Assembly (NCBI RefSeq): GCF_012274265.1
Contig: NZ_JAANYY010000002.1
Span: forward strand, 930,001 to 994,000
DNA: 64,000 bases
Direction of reading: 5' to 3'
Origin: Sphingopyxis microcysteis
GTDB taxonomy: Bacteria > Pseudomonadota > Alphaproteobacteria > Sphingomonadales > Sphingomonadaceae
Positions 54,109 to 63,402 of the stretch are shown piece by piece. Each line of letters starts with the position of its first letter. The stretch's first letter is position 1. The position numbers and the translations under genes are program-made. The notes under the pieces were generated by a model, which had not been told where the DNA came from, searched no databases, and saw only the letters and a program-made list of their open reading frames with translations.

Positions 54109-56481
54109 ATGACGGGGGACAAGAAAATCGTCGGATTGTGGCGGGATTCCGCCAAAATCCAGGAAGCCGACAGCGCCGCGCAGGCCGATGCCGCGCCGCC
54201 GGAAACGGTGCCCGCGCCCGAAGCGGCTGCCCCGGTCGAACGCGAATGGCTCGGCATGTCGGTGCTTGATGCGGACGACGACCTTGACGACTCCGCTGAC
54301 GATGCGGCGCAACGGGCGTCGGCGTGGCGCGACCGAGTTGCCCCTGCCCTGCTTGTTCTACTGGCGATTGGGTGGACCGGATTCGCGCTGGCCGTCGCGA
54401 CCGACAATTTTGCGCGCGCACCGGTGCTTGCCTCCTTACCGACGCTGATTGCGACGATCGCCATGCCGCTGACCCTGCTCGCGGTGCTATGGATGGTGCT
54501 GCTGCGGTCGGGTCGTTCGGAACAGGCGCGTTTCGCGCGCGTCGCTGCCGCGCTGCGCGAGGAAAATCTGGCGCTCAATCAATCGATGCACTCGCTCGGC
54601 CTGCACCTGGCCGACGCCCAGAAGCAGCTCGGCGAACAGGCGAAGATCGTCCAGCAACTCGGCCTCGATACCGTGATGCGGCTGGGCGAAAGCAGCGACA
54701 AGCTGGCCAGCAACGCGTCGGTGATTGCCAATGCGCATGATCAGCTCGCGCGTTCGGGTGATGTCGCCTTGCAGCGGATGGACGGGCTGCTCGCTGGCCT
54801 GCCACGAATCGACGATGTCGCGCAGCGGCTCGCGGTCAATTTCCGTGAAGCCGGCCTCGTCGCGCACCAGCAGGGCGCGAGCCTTGAGGCCAAGCTCGCC
54901 GAACTTGGCGAAGCAGCCGCAAGAACCGCCCAAACCGGCGAAAGCGCGACCGCCAGCGTCCTAGAAGCGATCGTCGCGCTGCAAGAACAGAGCAAGGAGA
55001 CCGAAACCGGCCTGCTCGCTGCCTCCACCCAGGTCAGCAGCGCGCACGACGCCGCGCTCGCGCGGATCACCAGCGCCGGCGCTACGGCGCGCGACGACAT
55101 GGCATCGACCGTCGCCACAATCACCGCGCAGATCGACGAAAGCTGGCGCCGGTTCCGCGAGGGTGTCGATACCGCCGCCGCGCAAATGGATGCCAAGCTC
55201 GTTGCCGCGCGCGATGCGGGCGATGCGATGGGCGCGCAATTGTCCGCCCACGCCGATGCCAGCGACGCGCTTGCGACGCGGATCACCGCGCATGTCGCCG
55301 AAGTCGCGCAGCAGCTCGACGTGCTCGATGTCAGCGTGACGGCCAGCACCGGCGTCATCGGTCGCTCGATCGAGGACACCAAGACCCAGCTCAGCGCCTT
55401 CATGCAGGAAGTGCAGAGCGGCAATGCGTCCGCGCATCAGCTTATCACGCACGCCGAATCGCTGCTGCTCGCGCTCGACGCGGTGACTCGCGAACTAGAC
55501 GAAACGCTGCCGCATGCGCTCGACCGCATGGCATCGCACGGCAAGGCAACGCAAACCGCGCTGGCGCAATTGCGCCCGATGCTCGAGGCGTCCGAACTTG
55601 TCGCGCAATCGACGATGTCGCACGTCAATGCGGTGCAGGCGACGCTCAAGTCGAACGAGGAACAGATGGCCGGGCATGCGACCAGCCAGCAGGCGCTCGT
55701 CGACCGGATCAACGGATCGCTCGCCGACGCCGAGGCCGCGCTGGCGAAACTGCGCGACGGCGCCGATGAATTTGCCGAACAGGGCGGCGCGCGGATGATC
55801 GCAACGCTGGGCGAGGTGCGCGCCACCGCCGATTCAGCGGCCGAGGAGGCGCGTCAGACGCTCGAAAAGCTGGTGTCGGGCGCACGCGAAGCGATGCAGG
55901 CCACCGCGACCGAGGCGATCGACGCGGCGTTCAAGAATGAAATCATGGCCCAGCTGACCGCAATCGAAGAAGCCTCCGCACGCGCGGTGGCGGCGGCGAA
56001 CGGCGCCGCCGACCGCCTGATGCGCCAGCTCATCACGATCATGGACACCAGCGCCAGCGTCGAACAGCGTGTCGCCGAGGCCGAACAGGCAATCGCCACA
56101 TCGGGCCGCGATTCGCTTGCCAAACAGGTCGGGCTACTCACCGAAGCGCTGAAATCGACCGCGATCGACGTCACCAAGATCCTGTCGACCGAAGTCAGCG
56201 ACACCGCATGGGACGCGTATCTGAAGGGCGATCGCGGCGTGTTCGCGCGCCGCGCGGTCAAGCTGATCGAAAACAGCGAGGCCAAGGAAATTCTCCGTCT
56301 TTACCAGAATGACGACGGTTTCCACGCGTCGGTGAACCAGTTCATCCACGATTTCGAAGCGATGCTCCGCCTGCTGATCGGCGCGCGCGACGGGTCGGCA
56401 ATCAGCGTAACCTTGCTGTCGTCGGACATCGGCAAACTGTACGTCGCGCTGGCGCAAGCGATCGACCGCCTGCGGAACTGA
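54109..56481 (+). CDS. Large membrane coiled-coil protein, TipN-like architecture
   Basis: A 790-residue protein. Residues 1-75 are acidic and Ala/Pro-rich. Two membrane helices follow (about 78-98 and 108-133), then a very long Ala/Gln/Glu-rich coiled coil (about 140-690) with no enzyme motif. A conserved C-terminal block follows (about 690-790: TKILSTEVSDTAWDAYLKGDRGVFARR and VTLLSSDIGKLYVALAQAIDRLR). This two-helix plus coiled-coil plan is that of Caulobacter polarity protein TipN and of some MCP-like scaffolds, so a cell-pole or cell-division scaffold is a hypothesis only. Divergent from the Hpt-like gene. Confidence 0.7.
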   Translation: MTGDKKIVGLWRDSAKIQEADSAAQADAAPPETVPAPEAAAPVEREWLGMSVLDADDDLDDSADDAAQRASAWRDRVAPALLVLLAIGWTGFALAVATDNFARAPVLASLPTLIATIAMPLTLLAVLWMVLLRSGRSEQARFARVAAALREENLALNQSMHSLGLHLADAQKQLGEQAKIVQQLGLDTVMRLGESSDKLASNASVIANAHDQLARSGDVALQRMDGLLAGLPRIDDVAQRLAVNFREAGLVAHQQGASLEAKLAELGEAAARTAQTGESATASVLEAIVALQEQSKETETGLLAASTQVSSAHDAALARITSAGATARDDMASTVATITAQIDESWRRFREGVDTAAAQMDAKLVAARDAGDAMGAQLSAHADASDALATRITAHVAEVAQQLDVLDVSVTASTGVIGRSIEDTKTQLSAFMQEVQSGNASAHQLITHAESLLLALDAVTRELDETLPHALDRMASHGKATQTALAQLRPMLEASELVAQSTMSHVNAVQATLKSNEEQMAGHATSQQALVDRINGSLADAEAALAKLRDGADEFAEQGGARMIATLGEVRATADSAAEEARQTLEKLVSGAREAMQATATEAIDAAFKNEIMAQLTAIEEASARAVAAANGAADRLMRQLITIMDTSASVEQRVAEAEQAIATSGRDSLAKQVGLLTEALKSTAIDVTKILSTEVSDTAWDAYLKGDRGVFARRAVKLIENSEAKEILRLYQNDDGFHASVNQFIHDFEAMLRLLIGARDGSAISVTLLSSDIGKLYVALAQAIDRLRN

Positions 56482-56522
56482 CCGGCGGACGCGAGGGTCG
56501 GCTGACGGTCGGTAGCTGCCAT

Positions 56523-56661
56523 CGATCCTCCCTGTCGCGCAGCGATGGGGAGGTGGCAGCGCGGAGCGCTGACGGAGGGGCTTTTGGCGCAACCGTTGCT
56601 GCCCCTCCACCATTCGCTTCGCGAACGGTCCCCCTCCCCATGGCTTCGCCACAGGGAGGAT
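56523..56661. repeat. GC-rich mosaic intergenic repeat (family B, second copy)
   Basis: Short inverted units built on GGGGAGG and CCTCCCC words, including GCCCCTCCACCA and TCCCCCTCCCC, as in 9438-9731. It ends GGGAGGAT. It lies 42 bases after the coiled-coil protein stop. Confidence 0.65.
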
Positions 56662-56670
56662 CTATAGCAT

Positions 56671-56749
56671 CGTCATCCCGGCGAAGGCCGGGATCTCACC
56701 CTATCGTCGAACCGCACCGGCGAGATCCCGGCCTTCGCCAGGATGACGG
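56671..56749. repeat. Palindromic intergenic repeat (family A, second copy)
   Basis: CGTCATCCCGGCGAAGGCCG at the left mirrors a right arm ending GGCCTTCGCCAGGATGACG, with one mismatch (A for G). It matches 8190-8265 across both arms, and only the inner 25-30 bases differ. Confidence 0.8.
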
Positions 56750-56999
56750 ATAAGCAAACGTCCGCTCTCCACCCCAAAACCGACATCGCTCTCAAATAGA
56801 TCTTTCCTACAATCTTTGGCTGTGCCAGCCTTCGTGCCACCTCATCGACACGGCCCATCGAGCATATTCATAGGATCGCAAGACAGCCGTCGTTGGGCTG
56901 ACTTTTACTGAACTTTGGATACTCATCGACGGAGTAGTGAACGGCCCCAACCCCGGCGCAATCGCGGGAAACCCATGAAACTAGCCTCCGAGCGTCGCC
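56750..56999. other. Intergenic stretch without a recognisable gene
   Basis: The part 56759-56798 (CGTCCGCTCTCCACCCCAAA and following) repeats the end of the family B element at 9709-9744. The remaining roughly 200 bases are poorer in GC than the surroundings. A 99-codon open frame at 56915 has shadow-like Arg-rich content and no ribosome site. The DUF1467 gene ends at 57000. I see nothing else here. Confidence 0.6.
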
Positions 57000-57260
57000 T
57001 CAGGCCCGACCGCTCACCACGTCAGGATCGACAACACCGTTCACATAAGCGGCATAGTAGAGCACGAACCCGATCGTCGCGACGATCGCCATCTGGAGCA
57101 GGATACGCCCGGGACGGAACACCGCGGGCGCGCCGCGATCCTGCCCCCTCACCAATGGCGCTTCATCGTCGCTCGCCTTGCGACCGTGGAACGGCAGCAC
57201 AAAAAAGGCGCTGAGCGCGAAGAACAGCGAATAGATGGCAAGCGCGGACGTCCATTTCAT
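57000..57260 (-). CDS. DUF1467 small membrane protein
   Basis: An 86-residue inner-membrane protein with two helices: residues 4-23 (TSALAIYSLFFALSAFFVLPF) and 52-73 (LLQMAIVATIGFVLYYAAYV). The first helix and the FHGRKASDDE loop fit DUF1467. In alphaproteobacteria this gene follows the RNase J gene. The role is unknown. The gene ends the nuo-birA-coaX-rnj unit 14 bases after rnj. It begins at an ATG at 57260. Confidence 0.85.
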   Translation of the reverse strand: MKWTSALAIYSLFFALSAFFVLPFHGRKASDDEAPLVRGQDRGAPAVFRPGRILLQMAIVATIGFVLYYAAYVNGVVDPDVVSGRA

Positions 57261-57274
57261 CGTCAGTATTCCGT

Positions 57275-58909
57275 TCAGAGTTGCACAAGCATGACATCGA
57301 CGACCGGCTTTTTGCCCGTCCAGTCGGTCGCGACGCGGCGCACGCTCAGCCGGATCGCTTCGCGCATCTTTTCCTGTTCCTTGGCGGGTGCCAGCGCCGC
57401 CTGTTCGGCCGCCTCGCGCATCTCGTCGATGAACGCCTCGCGCTCATCCTCGACCGGGACGCCGCGATAGCTGACCGCGACGTCGGTGAAGCGCTGATCG
57501 GTAAAGATGACCGCAACGGTGATATGCCCGTGCAGCGCCAGCTTGCGGCGCTCATTGATCGTCTCGCCATCGGCGGGCAGGATGACGTCGCCGTCGAGGA
57601 TCAGGCGCCCGGCGCGGACGCGTTCGAGGATTTTGGCGGGACCGGGCGACAGCCGGACCAGGTCGCCATTCTCCTGGACCAGCGCCTCCGGCACGCCCGT
57701 TTCGAGCGCAAAGCGCGCCTGTTCGTGCATGTGGCGGATCTCGCCATGCACCGGCACCACCAGTTTCGGGCGCAGCCAGCCATAGAGCGCCGCCAGTTCC
57801 GGCTGTCCCGGGTGGCCGCTGACATGGATATGCGCCTGCTTTTCGGTAACCGTCAGCACGTCCTTGGCCGCGAGCTGGTTCATGATCCGCCCGATCGCGA
57901 CCTCATTGCCCGGGATCTGCTTTGACGAGAAGACGACGGTGTCGCCCGCCTGCAGCTTGATCTGGTGGCTGTCCGACGCCATGCGCGCCAGCGCCGCGCG
58001 CGGTTCGCCCTGCCCGCCGGTCGCGATCACCATCACCTTGTCGCGCGGCAGCCGCATTGCTTCGTCGAAATCGACCGTCGGCGGGAAATCCTTGAGGTAA
58101 CCGACCGCACGCGCAACGCCGAGGATGCGATCGAGCGAGCGTCCAGCGACGCATAGGGTGCGGCCCGTCGCCTCGGCCACGCGGCCGAGCGTTTTCAGCC
58201 GCGCCGCGTTCGATGCAAAGGTGGTGACGATCACGCGCCCCTTCGCCGCACCGACCGCACCGCGCAGGCCGTCATAAAGGTCGCCCTCGCTGCCCGATGC
58301 CTCGGGATTGAAGGCGTTGGTCGAATCGCCGATCAGGAAATCGACCCCCTCGTCGCCGATCGCGGTCAGCGCCGCGGCGCTCGACGGGGTGCCGAGCACC
58401 GGATCATCGTCGAGTTTCCAGTCGCCGGTGTGGAACACGCGGCCATAGGGGGTGTCGATCACCGCCGCGCTCATTTCGAGGATCGAATGCGCGAGCGGCA
58501 TCAGGCGGATGCCAAAGGGGCCGAGCTGGAATTGCGCGTCGATGTCGACCGTCTTGATCTTGACGTCCTTCTCCAGCCCCTCTTCGGCCAGCTTGTTCGC
58601 GATCAGCCCGGCGGTGAAGCGGTTGGCGTAGAGCGGTACGCCGAGGTCGGCGGCGAGATAGGGCAGCGCGCCGATATGATCCTCATGCCCGTGGGTCAGC
58701 ACGATGCCGAGCAGATCCTTTTTGCGATCCTCGATAAATTCCAGGTCGGGCATGATGATATCGATGCCGGGATAATCATGGGTGCCAAAGGTCACGCCCA
58801 GATCGAGCATGATCCATTTGCCGTCGCAGCCATAAAGATTGGCGTTCATGCCAATCTCGCCCGACCCGCCCAATGCGAGGAAAAGCAGCTCCTTACCCGG
58901 AGTCGTCAT
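57275..58909 (-). CDS. rnj: Ribonuclease J
   Basis: A 544-residue metallo-beta-lactamase/beta-CASP nuclease with 5'-3' exonuclease and endonuclease activities. Seen: [17 protein letters not shown]; the metal cluster [15 protein letters not shown] near residues 72-77; [10 protein letters not shown]; the beta-CASP region [36 protein letters not shown]; and [21 protein letters not shown]. It takes part in RNA decay and 16S/23S processing. The ATG at 58909 overlaps the coaX stop as ATGA. A longer in-frame start at 59101 lies within coaX and is rejected. Confidence 0.95.
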   Translation of the reverse strand: MTTPGKELLFLALGGSGEIGMNANLYGCDGKWIMLDLGVTFGTHDYPGIDIIMPDLEFIEDRKKDLLGIVLTHGHEDHIGALPYLAADLGVPLYANRFTAGLIANKLAEEGLEKDVKIKTVDIDAQFQLGPFGIRLMPLAHSILEMSAAVIDTPYGRVFHTGDWKLDDDPVLGTPSSAAALTAIGDEGVDFLIGDSTNAFNPEASGSEGDLYDGLRGAVGAAKGRVIVTTFASNAARLKTLGRVAEATGRTLCVAGRSLDRILGVARAVGYLKDFPPTVDFDEAMRLPRDKVMVIATGGQGEPRAALARMASDSHQIKLQAGDTVVFSSKQIPGNEVAIGRIMNQLAAKDVLTVTEKQAHIHVSGHPGQPELAALYGWLRPKLVVPVHGEIRHMHEQARFALETGVPEALVQENGDLVRLSPGPAKILERVRAGRLILDGDVILPADGETINERRKLALHGHITVAVIFTDQRFTDVAVSYRGVPVEDEREAFIDEMREAAEQAALAPAKEQEKMREAIRLSVRRVATDWTGKKPVVDVMLVQL

Positions 58910-59691
58910 GTCGTTGGCTTTCGTTGATGATAGAGGTGCATCAACCCGTTCAGCGTCAGATCGGGTTCGATGCGGTCGAACAGATGCGCCTGTTCCTGAA
59001 ACAATGTCGCAAGGCCGCCGGTGGCGATGACCGTTAGTGGCTTGCTGATCTCCGCCTTCATCCGTGCGATCAGCCCTTCCATCATGGACACATAGCCCCA
59101 ATAGACGCCGATCAGCATCTGACTTTCAGTCGTGCGGCCGATGACGCTCGTCGTCGCGGGTGCCTCGATCGCGATGCGCGGCAGCTTCGCGGCGGCGGCG
59201 ACCAGCGCTTCCAGCGACAAATTGACCCCGGGCGCGATGATGCCGCCCAGATACGCGCCATCGGGTCCGATATGGTCGAGCGTCGTTGCGGTGCCGAAGC
59301 TGATGACGAGCTTGTCCTTGCCCGGCTCCACCGCCTGCGCCGAGATCGCGTTGACCGCACGGTCGGCGCCGACCGACTGCGGCTCGTCAACCTTGAGCGC
59401 GATGCCCCAGGTAACCGGCTCGCGCCCGGCGACCAGCGCCTCGACGCCGAAATATTTGACCGCGAGCAACTGAAGATTGTGGAGCGCGCGCGGCACGACG
59501 GTCGAGATGATCACCGCATCGACCTCGGCGCGGTCATGCCCCTCGATCCGCAGCAACTGGTCAAGCCACACCATATATTCGTCGGCGGTGCGGCGATCGT
59601 CGGTGGCGATGCGCCAGCGCGCCAGCAGGCTCGTGCCGCGAAACAGCGCAAATTTGGCGTTGGTGTTGCCGACATCGATCGCGAGCAGCAC
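58906..59691 (-). CDS. coaX: Type III pantothenate kinase
   Basis: A 261-residue ASKHA-fold kinase that phosphorylates pantothenate in CoA synthesis. Seen: [16 protein letters not shown] (phosphate 1 site), [40 protein letters not shown] (phosphate 2) and [14 protein letters not shown] (adenosine site). Type III enzymes are not feedback-inhibited by CoA. It lies 2 bases after birA. CoA made here and biotinylated carboxylases made with BirA meet in fatty acid synthesis. Confidence 0.95.
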   Translation of the reverse strand: MLLAIDVGNTNAKFALFRGTSLLARWRIATDDRRTADEYMVWLDQLLRIEGHDRAEVDAVIISTVVPRALHNLQLLAVKYFGVEALVAGREPVTWGIALKVDEPQSVGADRAVNAISAQAVEPGKDKLVISFGTATTLDHIGPDGAYLGGIIAPGVNLSLEALVAAAAKLPRIAIEAPATTSVIGRTTESQMLIGVYWGYVSMMEGLIARMKAEISKPLTVIATGGLATLFQEQAHLFDRIEPDLTLNGLMHLYHQRKPTT

Positions 59692-59693
59692 GA

Positions 59694-60422
59694 CTATCTC
59701 CCTTCTTCGACCGGGCGACGCAGTTCGACGTCGCCTGCGTGCACCAGCATGGTCCCGCCACCCGCAACGCGCAAGCGCAGCGCGCCATCCTCGGCAAGCC
59801 CGTCAAAGGTCCCATCGATGCGCTGTTCGGACACATGCAGCGGCGTGCCGAGCGGATGCGCGAGCGGCAGCCACGCCCGAACGATGCTCGCGACGCCCTC
59901 CTGCCGCCAGGTCCACAACGCGTCGATCATCGCGATGCCCAGCGCCCCGGCAAAATGGTCGCGGTCGAGCGACGCGCCCTGCCCCGCCAGCGTCGCGGTC
60001 GGGCGGTCGGGCAAATCGGGGGCGGCGACCAGATTGGCGCCAATCCCGATGACAACCGAATTGCCCGTGCGCTCCATCAATATGCCCGCGCATTTGGCGC
60101 CATCGACGAGCAGGTCATTTGGCCATTTAAGCTGCGCACCGACGCCCGGCGCCAGCGCGGCTACGGTCTTTGCAAGCGCCACCCCGGCGACGAGAGCCAG
60201 CGTCGCCGCCGACGGATCGCCGATCGTCAGATGGACGACGGTCGAGCCCATGAAATTGCCCTGCCCGTCGTTCCAGTCCCGCCCGAGGCGGCCGCGCCCG
60301 GCGGTCTGACGGTCCGCGACGAGCCAATGCCCCTCACCGACATGCTCGCCGCTGGCCAGCCGCGCCAGCAGGTCGGCGTTGGTCGAACCTGTCTGCGCGA
60401 TTCGCTCGATGGGCGGTATCAG
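59694..60422 (-). CDS. birA: Biotin-[acetyl-CoA-carboxylase] ligase, CTG start
   Basis: A 242-residue BirA without the N-terminal DNA-binding domain, so it is an enzyme only, joining biotin to the biotin carboxyl carrier protein. Seen: [35 protein letters not shown] (biotin-binding loop), [20 protein letters not shown] and [13 protein letters not shown]. No ATG, GTG or TTG is in frame near the expected start. CTG at 60422-60420, overlapping the nuoN stop (CTGA), gives [15 protein letters not shown], like ATGA junctions elsewhere in the window. The frame stays open inside nuoN to 61064, but that part is a shadow. Confidence 0.9.
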   Translation of the reverse strand: MIPPIERIAQTGSTNADLLARLASGEHVGEGHWLVADRQTAGRGRLGRDWNDGQGNFMGSTVVHLTIGDPSAATLALVAGVALAKTVAALAPGVGAQLKWPNDLLVDGAKCAGILMERTGNSVVIGIGANLVAAPDLPDRPTATLAGQGASLDRDHFAGALGIAMIDALWTWRQEGVASIVRAWLPLAHPLGTPLHVSEQRIDGTFDGLAEDGALRLRVAGGGTMLVHAGDVELRRPVEEGR

Positions 60423-61852
60423 AACAGCACCGCGGCAGCGCTGGCCGAAACGACCGCCAGCACGGGGATGAAAAGGTAACCGATGACCGAGAGCCACAAC
60501 GCGCTCGCGGTGATGACCGCATCCTCGACGATCGCGCCGCCGCCCGCCGGAATCTCGGTGTCCGACTTGTCGTCGAAATACATCATCTTGATGATCGCGA
60601 TATAGTAGAAGGCGCCGATCACGGAAGCGACGATACCCGCGACCGCGAGCGGGACGAGGTTCGCGTTCACCGCGGCCTCGAACACCAGATATTTCGGCCA
60701 GAAGCCGAAGAGCGGCGGGATGCCCGCAAGGCTGAACATGAACACCGCCATCGCGGCGGCGAGGCCCGGGCGGCGCTGCGACAGCCCGGCAAGCGCGGGG
60801 ATGCTCTCGATCTGGTTGCCGTCCGCATCGCGCAGCTGAAGCACGACGAGGAAGGCGCCGAGCGTGGTCACGACATAGACGAGCAGATAGGTCAGCACGC
60901 CCTCGACGCCCTGCTGCGTTCCCGCGGCTAGGCCGATCAGCATGAAGCCGACATTGTTGATGGATGAGTAAGCAAGCAGGCGCTTGATATTCTTCTGCCC
61001 GATCGCACCGACCGCGCCGAGGATGATCGAGGCGAGCGCGAGGAAGATGATGATCTGTTGCCACGCACCGAGCGCGGGACCCATCGCGTCAATCACGACG
61101 CGCGTCATGAGCGCCATCGCCGCCACTTTGGGCGCGCTCGCGAAGAAGGTCGTCACCGGGGTCGGCGCGCCTTCATAGACGTCGGGGGTCCACATGTGGA
61201 ACGGTACCGCGCTGACCTTGAAACCAAGGCCCGCAAGCACGAACACGATCCCGAAGATCAACCCGATGTTGAGTTGGCCGCCCATCGCCGCTGCGATACC
61301 CGCAAAGTCGGTGGTGCCGGTGAAGCCGTAGAGCAGCGAAATGCCGTAGAGCAGCATGCCCGACGCCAGCGCGCCGAGGACGAAATATTTGAGCCCGGCC
61401 TCGCTCGACCGCTCGTCGGTGCGCATGAAGCTCGCAAGCACATAGGCCGCGAGGCTGTTGAGTTCGAGCCCAACATAGAGCGTCATCAGGTCGCGTGCGG
61501 AGGCCATGATGCCCATGCCGAGCGCCGCAAAGACGATCAGCGTCGGATATTCGGCGCGCATGCCACCGCTGAAAAAGCGCGGCGCGATCAGAATGCAGAC
61601 AAAGCTTGCAGCATAAATCAGCAGCTTGGCAAAACCGCCGAAGCCATCGACCGAAAGCGTGCCCGAAAAAACGGTCGTTTCAACGCCGAACAATGCGACG
61701 ACGGCGGCCGCAGCGGCGGCGAGCGTGAGCAGCGCGCTGAGCTGGTAGATACCGACCTGGCGATCGCCAAGGAAGGTACCGAGCATCAGCGTGATAAGCC
61801 CGCCGATCGTCAGGATCAGTTCGGGCCAGATGAGCGCGAGATCGGCGGTCAT
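60419..61852 (-). CDS. nuoN: NADH-quinone oxidoreductase subunit N
   Basis: A 477-residue proton-pumping membrane subunit of complex I. It has 14 predicted membrane helices, with the conserved SLAAYVLASFMRTDERSSEAGLKYFVLGALASGMLLYG helix pair, VSAVPFHMWTPDVYEGAPTPVTTFFASAPKVAAMAL and LLAYSSINNVGFMLIGL. The Lys and Glu in those helices are the antiporter-like channel residues. It overlaps nuoM by 4 bases (ATGA) and birA by 4 (CTGA). Confidence 0.96.
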   Translation of the reverse strand: MTADLALIWPELILTIGGLITLMLGTFLGDRQVGIYQLSALLTLAAAAAAVVALFGVETTVFSGTLSVDGFGGFAKLLIYAASFVCILIAPRFFSGGMRAEYPTLIVFAALGMGIMASARDLMTLYVGLELNSLAAYVLASFMRTDERSSEAGLKYFVLGALASGMLLYGISLLYGFTGTTDFAGIAAAMGGQLNIGLIFGIVFVLAGLGFKVSAVPFHMWTPDVYEGAPTPVTTFFASAPKVAAMALMTRVVIDAMGPALGAWQQIIIFLALASIILGAVGAIGQKNIKRLLAYSSINNVGFMLIGLAAGTQQGVEGVLTYLLVYVVTTLGAFLVVLQLRDADGNQIESIPALAGLSQRRPGLAAAMAVFMFSLAGIPPLFGFWPKYLVFEAAVNANLVPLAVAGIVASVIGAFYYIAIIKMMYFDDKSDTEIPAGGGAIVEDAVITASALWLSVIGYLFIPVLAVVSASAAAVLF

Positions 61853-63402
61853 TTTGCGCCTCCCGCATGCGCGGAGCCGTGGGCGGTTTCACCCTGCGCC
61901 GCGGCGGGCTTGGGCTTCCCGGCGGCGAGATGCGCGTCGCCCGCGGGCTTCGCCGGCGCAAGGCGCGCCACAACGGTCGTGACGTCGCCGCGCATCGGCG
62001 CGAGGAAGCTTTCGGGATAGACGCCCATCCACAGCGCCACGGCGGCCAGCGGCACCATGATCGTCCATTCGCGCGCGTTTAGGTCGGGCATCGCCTTCAC
62101 ATCGTCCTTGGTAAGTTCGCCGAACACGACGCGGCGGTAGAGATAAAGCATGTATGCGGCGCCCAGGATGATGCCGGTGGTGCATACGAAGGCGACGACG
62201 CTCGACGCTTCATAGATGCCGAGCAGGCTCAGGAATTCGCCGACGAAGCCGCTGGTCCCCGGCAGGCCGATCGACGCCATGGTGAACAGCATGAAGAACA
62301 ACGCGTAGGCCGGCATGTTCACCGCGAGCCCGCCGTAGCGGTCGATCTCGCGCGTGTGGAGCCGGTCATAGATCACGCCGACGCAGAAGAAGAGCGCGGC
62401 CGACACCACGCCGTGGCTGAGCATGATGATCAGCGCGCCTTCGATGCCCTGCTGGTTGAACGCGAACAGGCCCGCGGTGACGATCGCCATGTGCGCGACC
62501 GACGAATAGGCGATCAGCTTCTTCATGTCGCTTTGGACCAGCGCGACGAGGCTGGTATATACTACCGCCACCATCGACAGGCCAAAGACCAGCCACATCA
62601 GCTGCGCGGAGGCGTCGGGGAACATCGGCATCATGAAGCGGAGGAAGCCGTAGGCGCCGAGCTTCAGCAGCACACCCGCGAGGATCATCGAACCCGCGGT
62701 CGGCGCCTGCACATGCGCGTCGGGAAGCCAGGTGTGGACGGGCCACATCGGCATCTTGACCGCAAGGCTGGCGAAGAACGCAAGCCACAGCCACGTCTGC
62801 ATCCCCGCCGGGAAGTCGTAATTCAGCAGCGTCGGAATGTCGGTCGTGCCCGCTTCGGCGATCATGACGATCATCGCGATCAGCATCAGCACCGACCCGA
62901 GCAGCGTGTAGAGGAAGAATTTGAACGCCGCATATTTGCGGTTCGCGCCGCCCCAGATGCCGATGATGAAATACATCGGGATGAGGCCGGCCTCGAAGAA
63001 GATGTAAAAGAGCAGCAGATCCTGCGCCATGAAGACGCCGATCATGACGACTTCCATGATCAGGAACATCGCCATGTAGAGCCCGACACGGCTCTTGATC
63101 GCGTCCCAGCTGGCGAGGATGCAGAGCGGCATCAGGAAAACGCTGAGCATGATCAGCATCAGCGCCATGCCGTCGATGCCGAGCGCCCACTGGAAACGCC
63201 CGAACAGATCGGCGCGTTCGGTGAACTGCCACTGCGCGCCGCCGATGTCGAAGTTCGCCCAGAGGATGCAGCCGAGGACGAAGGTCGCGAGCGTCGCGCC
63301 GAGTGCGACGAAGCGCGACATCTTGTCGCCAACGAACAGGCAGGCGATGGCACCGACCAGCGGAACCGCCAGCATCAGCGAAAGGATGGGAAAGCCGCTC
63401 AC
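61849..63402 (-). CDS. nuoM: NADH-quinone oxidoreductase subunit M
   Basis: A 517-residue antiporter-like subunit of complex I. Seen: FEAGLIPMYFIIGIWGG with the key Glu, SLAVKMPMWPVHTWLPDAHVQAPTAGSMILAG, MKKLIAYSSVAHMAIVTAGLF and ALFFCVGVIYDRLHTREIDRYGGL. The last 50 residues are a His/Ala/Pro-rich tail (AGGAK end). It overlaps nuoL by 4 bases and nuoN by 4, so the three are made in order. Confidence 0.96.
   Translation of the reverse strand: MSGFPILSLMLAVPLVGAIACLFVGDKMSRFVALGATLATFVLGCILWANFDIGGAQWQFTERADLFGRFQWALGIDGMALMLIMLSVFLMPLCILASWDAIKSRVGLYMAMFLIMEVVMIGVFMAQDLLLFYIFFEAGLIPMYFIIGIWGGANRKYAAFKFFLYTLLGSVLMLIAMIVMIAEAGTTDIPTLLNYDFPAGMQTWLWLAFFASLAVKMPMWPVHTWLPDAHVQAPTAGSMILAGVLLKLGAYGFLRFMMPMFPDASAQLMWLVFGLSMVAVVYTSLVALVQSDMKKLIAYSSVAHMAIVTAGLFAFNQQGIEGALIIMLSHGVVSAALFFCVGVIYDRLHTREIDRYGGLAVNMPAYALFFMLFTMASIGLPGTSGFVGEFLSLLGIYEASSVVAFVCTTGIILGAAYMLYLYRRVVFGELTKDDVKAMPDLNAREWTIMVPLAAVALWMGVYPESFLAPMRGDVTTVVARLAPAKPAGDAHLAAGKPKPAAAQGETAHGSAHAGGAK

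Noticed and set aside
56915..57214. 99-codon plus-strand frame before the DUF1467 gene
   Set aside because: Arg/Ser-rich, partly antisense to DUF1467, no ribosome site and no recognisable domain.
59694..61064. Extending birA upstream to 61064
   Set aside because: The added part is an out-of-frame reading of nuoN; BirA homologues begin just before the GSTN motif.
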